A stretch of 64,000 nt of DNA from an uncultured Eubacteriales bacterium (GCA_900545925.1 URAZ01000019.1:1-64000); one strand, 5' to 3'; numbered from the stretch's first letter, positions 35,364 to 44,585 are shown. Translations and numbers: made by a program. Notes: generated by a model not told the origin, from the sequence alone.

Positions 35364-35392
35364 GGGGACGGACTGTTGTCCGTCCCCCTTTT
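35364..35392. terminator. Terminator after the BMP lipoprotein gene
   Basis: GGGGACGGAC (35364-35373) and GTCCGTCCCC (35378-35387) with loop TGTT. Minus-strand tail is TCTTTCTATAT, plus-strand tail CTTTTATT. Confidence 0.8.
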
Positions 35393-35421
35393 ATTAGGAC
35401 TTGATTGTCAGTTTGAACGAA

Positions 35422-36732
35422 TTAGCCCTTGATTGCGCCCTGATCGTCAACCGTGATGACGGTAGCGAAGTCGGAAGCAGTCTTGCTGATGTCGTTGCTG
35501 ACGGTGATGACGCCGTTGTACATATCAGCGACCATCGCCTTGTAGTCGTCCTGCGTGAAGCTGTCGGACCACTGCGTGCCCTCGCCCATCGGGATCTGGA
35601 CGTAGTTCGCTTCGGGATCGTCCGCGGAGACGAGGCCCAGCGTTGCGATCTTGCCAACATAGTTTGCCCAGTTGCCGTTGATGATGACGTCGTTCAGCGT
35701 GTCGTAAGTAGCGGGGTACAGGCCCTTCATAGCAGAGGTAACGGTCAGGCCGTCAACACCCGCATAGTTTGCAATAACGCCAGCCTGGTCAACGTCAACG
35801 CCGATGACCTTGCCGTTCGCCTTCTTGGCAGCGTCAACAGCGGAGGTGTAGATGCCGCCGCCGCAGGCGAAGACGACCTCAGTGCCGTTTGCATACCAGG
35901 TATCCATAACAGCAGTGATGTCAGCATCGCCGAAGAACTGACCGCCATAGACGTACTTCACAGTGACGTCGGACAGGCCCAGATCGGCAGCCGCAGCGTC
36001 AACGCCCTGCACGAAGCCGTAGCCATAGCGGATAACGGCGGGAACAGCCATGCCGCCCAGGAAGCCGAGGCTCTTGTAGCCCAGCTTGACAGCAGCGTAA
36101 CCGGCCATGTAGCCGCAGAGTTCTTCCTGATAGATTGCGCAGTAGACATTGCTCATGTCAACATACTTTTCGAGATCCCAGTTGTCGGGGTTGTAGTCAT
36201 AGCTTTCGCCAGCCTTGGCAACACCGGCCTCGAGCAGGTCGCCCTTGGCAACGTCGAGCGCGATGAACTTGACATCGGGGAATTCCGGAGCAGCCTCAAC
36301 GATCGCGCCGCCGAACGCATAGCCCGGCATAACGATGACGTTGTAGCCTTCGTCAACAGCCTTTTCGATCATGGCAACACGGTCAGCAGTGTTGTCGCCG
36401 GCGGGCTTGAAGTAGCTGAACTGTACGCCGTTGTCCTCGCAGAAAGCCTTGCAGGCTTCGTAGGTGGTCTGGTTGAAGGACTGGTCGGTGATATCGCCGT
36501 AGTCGGTGATCATGGCGACAGCGTACTCGGTGTTGTCAGCCGGCTCTTCGGTGGGTTCTTCTTCCTTGGTCTCCTCAGCGGGAGCGGGCTCTTCGTCCTT
36601 GGTCTCTTCTGCGGGAGCGGGAACCGGGGTGGTTTGTTCGGGTTCGTCGGTGGTCTCTGCGGGCTTGGATGCGCAGGCAGCCAGGCTCAGGACCATGACC
36701 AGAACCAGAAGCAGTGCAAGATACTTCTTCAT
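35422..36732 (-). CDS. BMP family ABC transporter substrate-binding lipoprotein
   Basis: 436-aa lipoprotein (lipobox LSLAACAS). A linker of about 50 residues rich in Glu, Pro, Ala and Thr, with two near-identical APAEETK units, precedes the BmpA/Med/PnrA-like binding domain that begins AVAMITDYGDITDQSFNQ and continues VIVMPGYAFGGAIVEAA. Family members bind purine nucleosides (PnrA, BmpA) or act as autoinducer receptors. No transporter ATPase or permease genes are adjacent. ATG 36732 with GAGGTA upstream is chosen; the much longer open frame upstream has a high-GC nonsense composition and lies antisense to the GH3 promoter area. Confidence 0.9.
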   Translation of the reverse strand: MKKYLALLLVLVMVLSLAACASKPAETTDEPEQTTPVPAPAEETKDEEPAPAEETKEEEPTEEPADNTEYAVAMITDYGDITDQSFNQTTYEACKAFCEDNGVQFSYFKPAGDNTADRVAMIEKAVDEGYNVIVMPGYAFGGAIVEAAPEFPDVKFIALDVAKGDLLEAGVAKAGESYDYNPDNWDLEKYVDMSNVYCAIYQEELCGYMAGYAAVKLGYKSLGFLGGMAVPAVIRYGYGFVQGVDAAAADLGLSDVTVKYVYGGQFFGDADITAVMDTWYANGTEVVFACGGGIYTSAVDAAKKANGKVIGVDVDQAGVIANYAGVDGLTVTSAMKGLYPATYDTLNDVIINGNWANYVGKIATLGLVSADDPEANYVQIPMGEGTQWSDSFTQDDYKAMVADMYNGVITVSNDISKTASDFATVITVDDQGAIKG

Positions 36733-36886
36733 TTGAAAATCTACCTCTTTCATAATATTATTCCGTGCCGGACTGCGGCAGGCCGTACCCCGGCGGCAGA
36801 ATTGCCCCCTTATAGGGGGAGCAATTTTGATTATATCAGCTTTCGCTGCTGATTGCAATGACTTTTCACAGCTTCTTCCATGTTTT

Positions 36887-38989
36887 TCACAGCTTTTTTG
36901 CCTGCAGCATCCATTTGAGAATCCGGATTGCTGCCTTTTCCAGACCGATGCGGTCGGAACGGAGCGTTTCATCGCCCCAGAGCATGCCGCCGTAGCCGCA
37001 GTCGAGCAGCCATGCGCGCAGAAGCGGACTGTTTTCCGTGAGCCGCTGGCCGGAGATGGCGCAGTCCGGCAGCTTTGCCGCGCGGCAGCCGTCTGCGGCA
37101 ATCTCAAACGGAAGACCATACACGTCGCGCAGCGCGGACTGGGAAACGGAGACGGCCTCCGGCAGGCTCTGTGCGTGCAGCACAGCCGTCCCATAGGGCC
37201 ACGCGCCACCGGCCAGTGCCGCCGTCATGGTGCCGCAGACGACCGGGTCCTCCGACCATTTTTCTGCGAACCGCGCCTCCTGCGGCGAACGCATTATGCC
37301 TGTATCCGGCCCCAGCCAAAGCTGAACGCCAAGTTCTGCCATTTCAAGGCCCACCGCGCGGCCGACAGCCCGGACGACTTCCTGGTCAAACGAGCAGGCA
37401 AGCTGTGCGGGCGCGGGGAAGACTGTCGCGCACTGCCGCCGGACAATCTCGCCCGTTTCCTCATCCGGGATATCGCGCAGCAGGCGCAGCCCCTGCGCGC
37501 CGCCCGCAATCTGTACGGCGGGAATGCCGTAGCGCTCGATCGCCGCCGACGCACCAAGCACGCCGGGGACGGATGCTGCCTCTCTGCCGAAGCCGCAGAC
37601 CAACCGCTCCAGATTTTCCGTGTCCATATCGGCCACGAGATGGAACACGCTGCACCGGCCCTCGCGCACGTCAGCAAGCGTATGATGCTCCCCGTCCGGG
37701 CGGCAGCCGGTAAATTCCCGGCCCTTTCTGCGGCTGCGGCGGGGCAGATTGCGATCCGAAAAGCGGATGGCGTGTTTGTGCGCCTGCTCGATCTCGGCCA
37801 GATCCTCAGGGAACTGGAAGCAGACGTTTTCCGGCCGCGTGCGTTCCTGTGCGGCAGACAGTGTAAGCGGCTCCGCCGCCTGCACCACGGCGCTGCGCGT
37901 CAGGCGGATAGAGCCTGCCAGATAGCAGGCGCGGCTGCTTGTCCCGATACGGATATCATAATACCCCGCATCCAGCACGAATGCGTGTGCGTGTTCGCGG
38001 TAGACGGAAAGTTCTGTGATAGGGAAGCGCAGCGTGACCGTCTGACTCTCGCCGGGGGCGAGCAGGCGGCTTTTCTGGAAGCAGTCCAGAAAGCTTACCG
38101 GCCGCGTCAGATCGCCCTCAGGCCGCGTTACATAGACCTGCACAAGTTCGCTGGCGGCAAATTCCTCTCCGGTGTTGACCAGCTCCGCGCTCACCGTCAC
38201 ATCGCAGCCGTCAAGCCCGGCCGAGACGCTGCCGAACGCAACCGTCCCATAACTCAGGCCGTGGCCAAACGGATAGCGCACGGGGACGCCGAAGGAATCA
38301 AAATAGCGGTAGCCCGTAAACTGGTCTGCTGCGGCGCTGGCGTCGGAAAACGCCTCCGCATGCTCGGGCCAGCTGAAGGAAAGATGGCCGGCCGGCATGA
38401 CCTTCGCCGTCAGCACGTCGGCAAGCGCCCCACCCGCCTCCTGCCCCGCAAGGCCGAGAAAGACGATTGCGCCGCACGAGAGCGCAGCCTCGTTCAACTC
38501 GATAAAGCCCGGCGCAGCCAGCACGAGCACCGTCCGGTCGAATACAGACGTGACGCGCGTGAGCATAGCCGTCTCCTCGTCGGTCAGCTGGAGGCTATAG
38601 CGCTCCGGCGTCCTGCCGATGACGACGACAGCCGCCGCGCAGTCATGGCGCAGGGCCCCAAAATCGAGCGTTGTCAGCGGCATTTCGCTGCCCTCCGGGT
38701 GTTCTACCGCCCATGTGCGGTATTTGCGGGCCAGAAGCGCGTCTGGCCTGACCGTCTCGCTTGCTGCAAGTCCGTCCAGGACGCCGATTGCACGCCACGG
38801 CGTCATCGTTTTGTCGAAAGCGGGCGTCTGAAGCTGTTTGATGCCAAACACCGCGACAGGCAGCGGCGCACCGTCCTCCTGCGGCAGCAGCGGGAGCGTC
38901 CGGTTCTTGTTCTGCAGCAGCACGATTCCGGCAGCGGCAGCAGCGCGCGCAGTCAGTGCGTGGTCGCTCATTCTGAGTGTGATATCCAT
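36887..38989 (-). CDS. Domain-permuted, diverged glycoside hydrolase family 3 protein
   Basis: 700-aa protein with the GH3 parts in swapped order. The (alpha/beta)6 domain comes first (TARAAAAAGIVLLQNKNRTLPLL, then LAAPGFIELNEAAL). An Fn3-like domain with VRYPFGHGLSYGTV follows, and the TIM-barrel half is last (CATVFPAPAQLACSFDQEVV, then SEDPVVCGTMTAALAGG). Such permuted GH3 enzymes are known in ruminal Firmicutes. In the barrel the KHF substrate-binding motif is missing (VLHAQSLPE), and the nucleophile region reads GYGGMLWGDE where active enzymes have GFxGxVMSDW; only the Asp aligns. There is no signal peptide. It may be a weakly active beta-glucosidase-like enzyme or a non-catalytic relative. 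AGGAGAA precedes ATG 38989. Confidence 0.82.
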   Translation of the reverse strand: MDITLRMSDHALTARAAAAAGIVLLQNKNRTLPLLPQEDGAPLPVAVFGIKQLQTPAFDKTMTPWRAIGVLDGLAASETVRPDALLARKYRTWAVEHPEGSEMPLTTLDFGALRHDCAAAVVVIGRTPERYSLQLTDEETAMLTRVTSVFDRTVLVLAAPGFIELNEAALSCGAIVFLGLAGQEAGGALADVLTAKVMPAGHLSFSWPEHAEAFSDASAAADQFTGYRYFDSFGVPVRYPFGHGLSYGTVAFGSVSAGLDGCDVTVSAELVNTGEEFAASELVQVYVTRPEGDLTRPVSFLDCFQKSRLLAPGESQTVTLRFPITELSVYREHAHAFVLDAGYYDIRIGTSSRACYLAGSIRLTRSAVVQAAEPLTLSAAQERTRPENVCFQFPEDLAEIEQAHKHAIRFSDRNLPRRSRRKGREFTGCRPDGEHHTLADVREGRCSVFHLVADMDTENLERLVCGFGREAASVPGVLGASAAIERYGIPAVQIAGGAQGLRLLRDIPDEETGEIVRRQCATVFPAPAQLACSFDQEVVRAVGRAVGLEMAELGVQLWLGPDTGIMRSPQEARFAEKWSEDPVVCGTMTAALAGGAWPYGTAVLHAQSLPEAVSVSQSALRDVYGLPFEIAADGCRAAKLPDCAISGQRLTENSPLLRAWLLDCGYGGMLWGDETLRSDRIGLEKAAIRILKWMLQAKKL

Positions 38990-39054
38990 ATGTGTTCTCC
39001 TATTTTATTGTCAAAGTATGTCGAGCCTGTTTTAACAGGCGGGAATGCAATTTC

Positions 39055-39364
39055 TGTAGGGGCCGACAACTCTTGTAAACAATCTGGGCTTGACAGACTC
39101 TGTTGGCCCGCTGGAAGCAGTGCTTTTTCAGAAATCTTACGGCGAATACAGATATGCCTGCACGCATGGTTGTAGGGGTCGATGCCCACATCGACCCGGC
39201 AGAATGCAGCGTTTTAACGGAAATCTCAGGTGAATTCGCAACTCCCCAGCGGGCCGATGCAGGCATCGGCCCCTACAGTCAAGTGGGTAAGTGCATACGA
39301 ATTCGCCGAGAATTTTTGATGATTTGGTGCATTCTGCTGGGCGGACAGAGTCGTCCACCCCTAT
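39055..39364. repeat. Cluster of repeat family A units
   Basis: At least three unit ends are strung together between the GH3 and BaiN-like genes: TGTAGGGGCCGAC at 39055, GTAGGGGTCGATGCCCACATCGAC near 39172-39195, GGGCCGATGCAGGCATCGGCCCCTAC near 39251-39276 and GGGCGGACAGAGTCGTCCACCCCTA near 39340-39364. The internal segment GAATTCGC recurs. Otherwise this 393-bp gap holds nothing recognised. Confidence 0.8.
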
Positions 39365-39382
39365 AAACGGGTAGGAATATGT

Positions 39383-40591
39383 TTATAGCTTCCCCAGCTT
39401 TCCGGCCACATAGCCGGACGACCAGGCCCATTGCAGGTTGTATCCGCCGCAGTCGCCGTCGATATCCAGAACCTCGCCGCAGGCGAACACACCGGGAGCA
39501 AGCCGACTTTCAAGCGTGTCGGCGCGGAATTCCGCCGTCCGGACACCGCCAGCCGTCACCTGCGCGCTCTCAAAGCCGGAAACACCTGTAACGGGGAGAG
39601 AAAAATATTTAATTGCATTTACCAGTGCGTCCAGCGCCGCGTCGGAAACGGACGCAAGCGGCTGCGCGCCGAGGCCGCGGGCATGGCAGAGCGTCTTGCC
39701 GAGGCGCGGGTGAAGCATGCCGGAAAGCAGTTCCTCGCCAGCCAGTACCGGGAACGCTGCGCGCCGCGCCTGCAAAAGCCCTCGCACCTGCGGCGCGGGA
39801 TAGTCCCGCAGAAAATCGAGCAGCAGTTCGGCGCCCTGTGCCTGTCCCGCTGCCCGCGAAAGCGCGAATGCAACTGGGCCGGAAACGCCCGTCTCTGTAA
39901 ACTGCGCCTCGCCCGCGTCCTCCTGTATTGTTCTGCCGTCTGCGCGCAGGCGCATGCGGCAATCTGCCCGCACGCCCTTCAGCCCCCGGATAGAAGCCGG
40001 GTCCGTGCGGATCTGTGTGAGGCTGGGGTGCAGCGCCGTGCGGCTGTGGCCAAGCTGTGAAAGCAGTTCATAGCCGGACATTGTTCCGCCCAGCGCCTTT
40101 CCCGCGCAGCCGCCGCAGGCGACGATCAGCTTATCGCCGAAATACGCGCTGCTGTCCGCGCCCGTAACCTGATAGCCGCGCGCTTTTTTCTTCACGTTCT
40201 GCGCGTCGAAGCCGCAGACAAGCTGCACACCCGCCTGTGCGGCGGCGAACCGCAGCACATCCACGACACTGTTGGCCTGATCAGAGAGAGGATAGACCCG
40301 CCCGGACGGCTCCGCCGCAGTCAGCAGGCCCAGCGCGTGAAAAAAGTCCAGCGTAGTGTTTCCATCAAACCGCGAAAGTGCGGCGCGGGCAAAGCCCGCG
40401 TCCTGCCCGTGATAGTGCTCCGGGGATAAATCGAGGTTCGTCAGGTTGCACCGGCCGTTGCCGGTGGCGAGCAGCTTGCGCCCGACACGCGACTGCCGTT
40501 CAAGAACGGTGACGGTATTTCTTTCATCCTGCGCGGCAGAAAGCGCGGCCATCAGTCCGCTGGCTCCGCCGCCGAGAATCACAACCTTCAT
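39383..40591 (-). CDS. BaiN/HI0933-family NAD(P)/FAD-dependent oxidoreductase
   Basis: 402-aa flavoprotein. The N-terminal dinucleotide fold is VVILGGGASGLMAALSAA, followed by VGRKLLATGNGRCNLTN, a signature of the HI0933 family. IVACGGCAGKALGGTMSGY and GVFACGEVLDIDGDCGGYNLQWAWSSGYVAG near the C-terminus complete the FAD site. One member, BaiN of Clostridium scindens, reduces C=C bonds in bile-acid intermediates, but this family is widespread and most members have unknown substrates. AAGGAG precedes ATG 40591. The frame continues upstream into repeat B and is not coding there. Confidence 0.9.
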   Translation of the reverse strand: MKVVILGGGASGLMAALSAAQDERNTVTVLERQSRVGRKLLATGNGRCNLTNLDLSPEHYHGQDAGFARAALSRFDGNTTLDFFHALGLLTAAEPSGRVYPLSDQANSVVDVLRFAAAQAGVQLVCGFDAQNVKKKARGYQVTGADSSAYFGDKLIVACGGCAGKALGGTMSGYELLSQLGHSRTALHPSLTQIRTDPASIRGLKGVRADCRMRLRADGRTIQEDAGEAQFTETGVSGPVAFALSRAAGQAQGAELLLDFLRDYPAPQVRGLLQARRAAFPVLAGEELLSGMLHPRLGKTLCHARGLGAQPLASVSDAALDALVNAIKYFSLPVTGVSGFESAQVTAGGVRTAEFRADTLESRLAPGVFACGEVLDIDGDCGGYNLQWAWSSGYVAGKLGKL

Positions 40592-40634
40592 GTGCTGCTC
40601 CTTGCTGCGATGAACTGCGGCCGGGAAGCCCGGC

Positions 40635-40800
40635 GCGCCAAAGCCTCCTCTTGCCGTGCCCCGCACGGGAAGGGGAGGTGGCATTTGCGAAAGCAAATGG
40701 CGGAGGGGATGGGGTACGGGGTTCAGAGTACTCTGCAATTTGTGTGTACAAAATCCCCTCAGGCCCTTCGGGCCAGCTCCCCTTTATTCAAAGGGGAGCC
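40635..40800 (-). repeat. Repeat family B, copy 2 (full length)
   Basis: Read on the minus strand: GGCTCCCCTTT and AAAGGGGAGC hairpin, GGCCC-GAA-GGGCC hairpin, TGAGGGGATT, a spacer, ATCCCCTCC, GCCATTTGC and GCAAATGCC hairpin, then CCTCCCCTT and AAGAGGAGGC. The outer AGGGGAT and ATCCCCT parts can also pair, giving one large folded structure. It sits between the aminotransferase and the BaiN-like gene. Confidence 0.85.
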
Positions 40801-40971
40801 TTAAGGCATCACCGCACAATTGTGTCTGCGTGCCTCGCCGGGGCTTTTCCGCCAATTCTGCGGTTTGAAAAACGAGAAATACACAAAGTATTCCTTCGTT
40901 TTCCAAACCTTGACTTGACGAAAAATCCCACGCCGAGTCATCTTGCCAAATTATGCGGTGACGCCTTAATT
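40799..40971. mobile_element. MITE-like element D (TIR TTAAGGC[A/G]TCACCGCA)
   Basis: Terminal inverted repeats: TTAAGGCATCACCGCACAAT at 40801 and the complement of AAATTATGCGGTGACGCCTTAA ending at 40969. Length is about 169 bp with no ORF. TTAA at both tips could be part of the repeat or the target. It carries a central palindrome GAAATACACAAAGTATTCCT that is also found in element C at 61.2 kb. The element directly abuts repeat B copy 2 and ends 6 bp before the aminotransferase stop. Confidence 0.8.
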
Positions 40972-40974
40972 TAC

Positions 40975-42252
40975 TTACTGCATTCGCTGCTCCAGTGCGG
41001 CCAGGCGCAGACTGGCGCAGAAGATCTCCATCGCCTGCTCCAACTCCTCAACCGGGGGCAGGGACGGGGCAATGCGGATGTTGGAATCCTGCGGGTCGCG
41101 GCCATAGGGGAACGTCGCGCCCGCACCGGTCATGACGACACCGGCTTCCTTGCACAGTGCCAGCGTGCGCTTGGCAAGCCCCGGGGCCGTGTTGACCGAG
41201 ACGAAATAACCGCCTTTCGGCCGCTGCCAGGACGCAATGCCGAGCGGCGCGATCTCGGTGTCCAGATGGCGCAGAACGCACTGGAACTTCGGGTTCAGAA
41301 TGGCTGCGTGCTTCTTCATAAGTTCCAGCGTGTGGGCCTTGTCCTTTAAAAAGCGCACATGGCGCAGAGAGTTGACCTTGTCATAGGAAATGGTCTGGAT
41401 GCCGATGAGTTTTTGCAGATACGCCTGATTGGCCTCGCTCGTAGCCATAACGGAAAAGCCCGCGCCGGGGAGCGTGACCTTGGACGTGGAGGCAAATTCA
41501 TAGACCATGCCGTCGTTGCCGGCCTCGCGGCAGAGTGTCAGGATATCCTGGAAGGGAACAAATTCGCCGTCAAACTCATGGATGCAGTAGGCGTTATCCC
41601 ACATGAGGGCAAAATCGGGCGCGGCGGGCTTCAAAGCCGCGATGCGCGCGACCGTCTCGTCGGAATAGACGATGCCGTCGGGGTTGGAGTATTTCGGCAC
41701 GCACCACATGCCCTTGACAGCCGGGTCCTTGACCGCTTCTTCGACCTTGTCCATGTCGGGGCCGGTGGGGGTCATGGGAATTGTAATGAGTTCAAAGCCA
41801 AACGATTCGGTGATTTTAAAATGGCGGTCGTAGCCGGGCGCCGGGCAGAGCCACTTGACGGTATCCAGCTTGCACCACGGCTTTTCCGAACGTGCAAGAC
41901 CGTGCGTATAGCCCTTGCTGACCAGATCGTACATGAGCGTCAGCGATGCGTTGCCGCCGATGAAGCACTCTTCGCTCTTGCAGCCGAGCACATCCGCCCA
42001 GTATTCCTTTGCTTCCTTGAGGCCGGACAGTTCGCCGTAGTTGCGGGCATCGACGCCGTTGGACATGCAGTCCTCCGGGGTCTTGAGGATGCTGAGGATA
42101 TCGGAGACGAGATCAAGCTGTTCCTTGCCGGGCTTGCCTCTTGCCATGTTGAGTTTCAGTTCCTTCGCCTTCAGCGCGTCGAACTGCGCCTTGACTGCTG
42201 CGTATTCCTCGCGCAGCTGTGCGGGGGTCAGATTCTGATATACAGTACTCAT
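40975..42252 (-). CDS. PLP-dependent aminotransferase (type I, aspartate aminotransferase-like)
   Basis: 425-aa fold-type I aminotransferase of the MocR-like Asp aminotransferase group (aspartate to oxaloacetate with 2-oxoglutarate as acceptor, by family). N-terminal LNMARGKPGKEQLDLV, the substrate region NYGELSGLKEAKEYWADVLG, MWDNAYCIHEF and the PLP Lys in FASTSKVTLPGAG are all present. IRIAPSLPP near the end supplies the carboxylate-binding Arg. ATG 42252 with AAGGATC upstream is chosen over a start nine codons earlier. Single gene; a MITE and repeat B lie directly downstream. Confidence 0.9.
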   Translation of the reverse strand: MSTVYQNLTPAQLREEYAAVKAQFDALKAKELKLNMARGKPGKEQLDLVSDILSILKTPEDCMSNGVDARNYGELSGLKEAKEYWADVLGCKSEECFIGGNASLTLMYDLVSKGYTHGLARSEKPWCKLDTVKWLCPAPGYDRHFKITESFGFELITIPMTPTGPDMDKVEEAVKDPAVKGMWCVPKYSNPDGIVYSDETVARIAALKPAAPDFALMWDNAYCIHEFDGEFVPFQDILTLCREAGNDGMVYEFASTSKVTLPGAGFSVMATSEANQAYLQKLIGIQTISYDKVNSLRHVRFLKDKAHTLELMKKHAAILNPKFQCVLRHLDTEIAPLGIASWQRPKGGYFVSVNTAPGLAKRTLALCKEAGVVMTGAGATFPYGRDPQDSNIRIAPSLPPVEELEQAMEIFCASLRLAALEQRMQ

Positions 42253-42380
42253 ACCGTCGTGATCCTTTCTTCCATCCATTCTTTGCAGCGTCGCTGCCTG
42301 ATATATTCAGTATATCGCGTCCGCCTGTTAAAAGCAAGCAAAAAGCCCGTTTTCCCAAGGAAAGCGCCGCACAGCGGGTG

Positions 42381-42409
42381 TTGACGAATCTTCCATTTTC
42401 GGGTATGAT
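42381..42409 (+). promoter_or_regulatory. Promoter of the tadA-degV-rsmG operon
   Basis: TTGACG at 42381-42386, 17-bp spacer, TATGAT at 42404-42409. Confidence 0.75.
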
Positions 42410-42444
42410 AGAATGACTCTTGCCGTGGAGGTGTGTGTACGGAC

Positions 42445-42990
42445 TTGGATGAGGCAATGATGCGCGAAGCGCTCCTGCTTGCACAGGAAGCGGCAGCGGA
42501 CGGTGAGGTTCCGGTGGGGTGTGTGATTACACTGGAAGACCGCATTGTCGGCCGTGGCCGCAACCGGCGCGAAAAAGGAAAAACGGCGCTGGCCCACGCA
42601 GAACTGGAGGCCATCGGCGAAGCCTGCCGGACGCTTGGCGGCTGGCGGCTGTGGCAGTGTACGCTGTATGTGACGCTGGAGCCATGCCCCATGTGTGCCG
42701 GTGCGATTTTAAACGCGCATCTGCCGCGCGTCGTCTTCGGCGCGTGCGATCCAAAATCCGGCGCGGCGGGAAGTCTTGTCGATCTGCTGCATCTGCCAGG
42801 CTGTTTTCAGCCGGAGGTCAGCGGCGGCATACTGGAAGCGGAATGTTCACAGGCGCTGCGCGATTTTTTCCGCGCACTGCGCCACGGTAACCGCAGACGT
42901 ATTGAACCATCGGTTACCACACGCGCGTCCTTAATGGATGCAGATGAAAAAAAGGAAGGAACTCTCTATGCGTTATCAGATCACGTCTGA
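42445..42990 (+). CDS. tadA: tRNA-specific adenosine deaminase
   Basis: Zinc deaminase that converts A34 to inosine in tRNA-Arg(ACG), allowing wobble decoding. The zinc/catalytic motifs are AHAELEAIGE and LEPCPMCAGAI; GAAGSLVDLLHLPG is the tRNA-binding TadA signature. The start is uncertain: no ATG is near the family N-terminus. TTG 42445 (13 bp after GGAGG at 42427-42431) and GTG 42433 (too close to it) are the candidates, so a non-AUG start is likely. The C-terminus is about 20 residues longer than usual and overlaps the DegV gene by 23 bp. Confidence 0.93.
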   Translation: MDEAMMREALLLAQEAAADGEVPVGCVITLEDRIVGRGRNRREKGKTALAHAELEAIGEACRTLGGWRLWQCTLYVTLEPCPMCAGAILNAHLPRVVFGACDPKSGAAGSLVDLLHLPGCFQPEVSGGILEAECSQALRDFFRALRHGNRRRIEPSVTTRASLMDADEKKEGTLYALSDHV

Positions 42991-43819
42991 CTCTACCTGT
43001 GATCTCAGCCCGGAGCAGCTGGAACGGTACAACATCCGCCTGCTGCCCCTCTATGTGAGCATGGACGGCAAGACGCTGCGCGACGGCGTGGACGTCAAGC
43101 CCGATGATATCTATGCGCACGTCTCTGCCGGCGGAAGTCTGCCGCAGACAGCGGCGGTCAATCTGGCCGATTATGTCCGCGCGTTTACAGAGTTGTCTGA
43201 AAAAAACGACTTCGTCATCCACGTCTGTATCTCTCTGGATTTTTCCTGCTGCTATCAGAACGCGAAACTGGCAGCGGCGGATTTTGACAACGTATACGTC
43301 GTCGATTCCAGAAATTTATCCACAGGTCATGGACTTGTTGTGTTGGAAGCCGAGCGCATGGCGCGCGAAGGCATGGAGCCGGACGATATTGTTGCGGCGC
43401 TGCACGATCTGACAGGCCGTGTGGAAGCCAGCTTCATTCTTGACCGGCTGGATTACATGAAAAAGGGCGGCCGCTGCTCCGCCGTGACGCTTCTGGGCGC
43501 AAATCTTTTAAAGCTTCGCCCGTGCATTGAGGTCAAGGACGGCAAAATGGGCGTCGGCAAAAAATATCGCGGCAGCTTTGACAAATGCGTCTGCGAGTAT
43601 ATCACCGACAAAATTGGAAACCGCAGCGATCTGGAACTGCGCCGCGTGTTCATCACGCACTCCGGCGTGTCGGAAGAAACGGTGCAAAAGGCTGTGGAAA
43701 CTGTGCAAAAGTTACAGCCGTTTGAGGAGATCTGCGTCACGCGTGCCGGCTGCACCGTCAGCAGCCACTGCGGACCGGGGACCCTTGGCGTGCTGTATAT
43801 CCGAAAGGCGGACAAATGA
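42968..43819 (+). CDS. DegV family fatty-acid-binding protein
   Basis: 283-aa member of the DegV/FakB family, which binds a fatty acid and can present it to the kinase FakA. The start is typical (YQITSDSTCDLSPEQ). TAAVNLADYVRAF, VCISLDFSCCYQNA, FILDRLDYMKKGGRCS and the C-terminal SSHCGPGTLGVLYI are family features. ATG 42968 follows GGAAGGA and overlaps tadA. No fakA is in the window. Its stop overlaps the rsmG start by 4 bp. Confidence 0.94.
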   Translation: MRYQITSDSTCDLSPEQLERYNIRLLPLYVSMDGKTLRDGVDVKPDDIYAHVSAGGSLPQTAAVNLADYVRAFTELSEKNDFVIHVCISLDFSCCYQNAKLAAADFDNVYVVDSRNLSTGHGLVVLEAERMAREGMEPDDIVAALHDLTGRVEASFILDRLDYMKKGGRCSAVTLLGANLLKLRPCIEVKDGKMGVGKKYRGSFDKCVCEYITDKIGNRSDLELRRVFITHSGVSEETVQKAVETVQKLQPFEEICVTRAGCTVSSHCGPGTLGVLYIRKADK

Positions 43820-44493
43820 GAGCAGTACTGGAAGCGCGCTCCGGCTTGGCGCCGGAGCAGATCGACACGCTCTGCGCATTCGGGCAGGCGCTGATTGAAA
43901 AGAACAAAGTCATGAACCTCACAGCCATCACTGAGCCGCAGGCCGTGGCCGAACTGCATTTTCTCGACTGCATCGCACTTTTGCAGGCAGAGGACTTTTC
44001 CGGCAAGCGCGTGATCGATGTTGGCTGCGGCGCGGGCTTTCCCGGCGTCCCGCTGAAAATTGCGGAGCCGTCGATCAGACTGACGCTTCTGGATTCTCTG
44101 GCCAAGCGCATGACATGGCTGCGGGAGATTCTGCCGCAGCTTGGCGTAGAAGCCGAGGTTGTCACTGCCCGGGCAGAAGAATTTGTCCAGACCTGCCGGG
44201 AGCAGTATGACATTGCGACGTCCCGCGCCGTGGCGCGGCTGAATATCCTGTCGGAACTCTGCCTGCCGTATGTAAAGGTGGGCGGCGCGTTCCTGGCGAT
44301 GAAGGGTGCGCTGGCAGGCGAGGAAATGGAAGAGGCAAAGCGCGCCGTGGCGCTGCTTGGCGGAACGATCGAGCGCGTGTACGAATATCCCATTCAGGAT
44401 GCCGTACACAAGGCCGTTGTGATCCGTAAAATCAAGTCCACACCGCTCAAATATCCCCGCGCGTTTGCAAAAATCAAAAAAACTCCGCTATAA
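43816..44493 (+). CDS. rsmG: 16S rRNA (guanine-527-N7)-methyltransferase
   Basis: 225-aa SAM-dependent methyltransferase (former GidB). The SAM-binding motif is DVGCGAGFPGVPLKI, followed by LTLLDSLAKRMTWL and TSRAVARLNILSELCLPYVK. Loss of RsmG gives low-level streptomycin resistance in several bacteria. It usually sits with mnmG and parAB beside the origin; here it is translationally coupled to degV (ATGA) and separated from parAB by the dnaA-gyrA block, a rearranged position. Confidence 0.95.
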   Translation: MRAVLEARSGLAPEQIDTLCAFGQALIEKNKVMNLTAITEPQAVAELHFLDCIALLQAEDFSGKRVIDVGCGAGFPGVPLKIAEPSIRLTLLDSLAKRMTWLREILPQLGVEAEVVTARAEEFVQTCREQYDIATSRAVARLNILSELCLPYVKVGGAFLAMKGALAGEEMEEAKRAVALLGGTIERVYEYPIQDAVHKAVVIRKIKSTPLKYPRAFAKIKKTPL

Positions 44494-44501
44494 ACAAACC
44501 G

Positions 44502-44538
44502 ACCCGCAGAAGGCTGAGCCTCCTGCGGGTATTTTTTT
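44502..44538 (+). terminator. Terminator after rsmG
   Basis: ACCCGCAG (44502-44509) pairs with CTGCGGGT (44523-44530) with inner AGG/CCT, followed by ATTTTTTT. Confidence 0.92.
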
Positions 44539-44585
44539 CCGCGATATTTGAAAGAGTTCAAAATTTCTGACGCACCAAAGGCACT

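Noticed and set aside
39055..39364. Possible CRISPR array because of closely spaced repeats
   Set aside because: Units are unequal, palindromic, and shared with many dispersed intergenic sites; no regular spacers and no cas genes.
39383..40591. Bile-acid 7-dehydroxylation gene cluster
   Set aside because: Only single distant-family members (BaiN-like, BaiCD-like) occur 6 kb apart with no baiB, baiE, baiA2, baiF or baiG genes.
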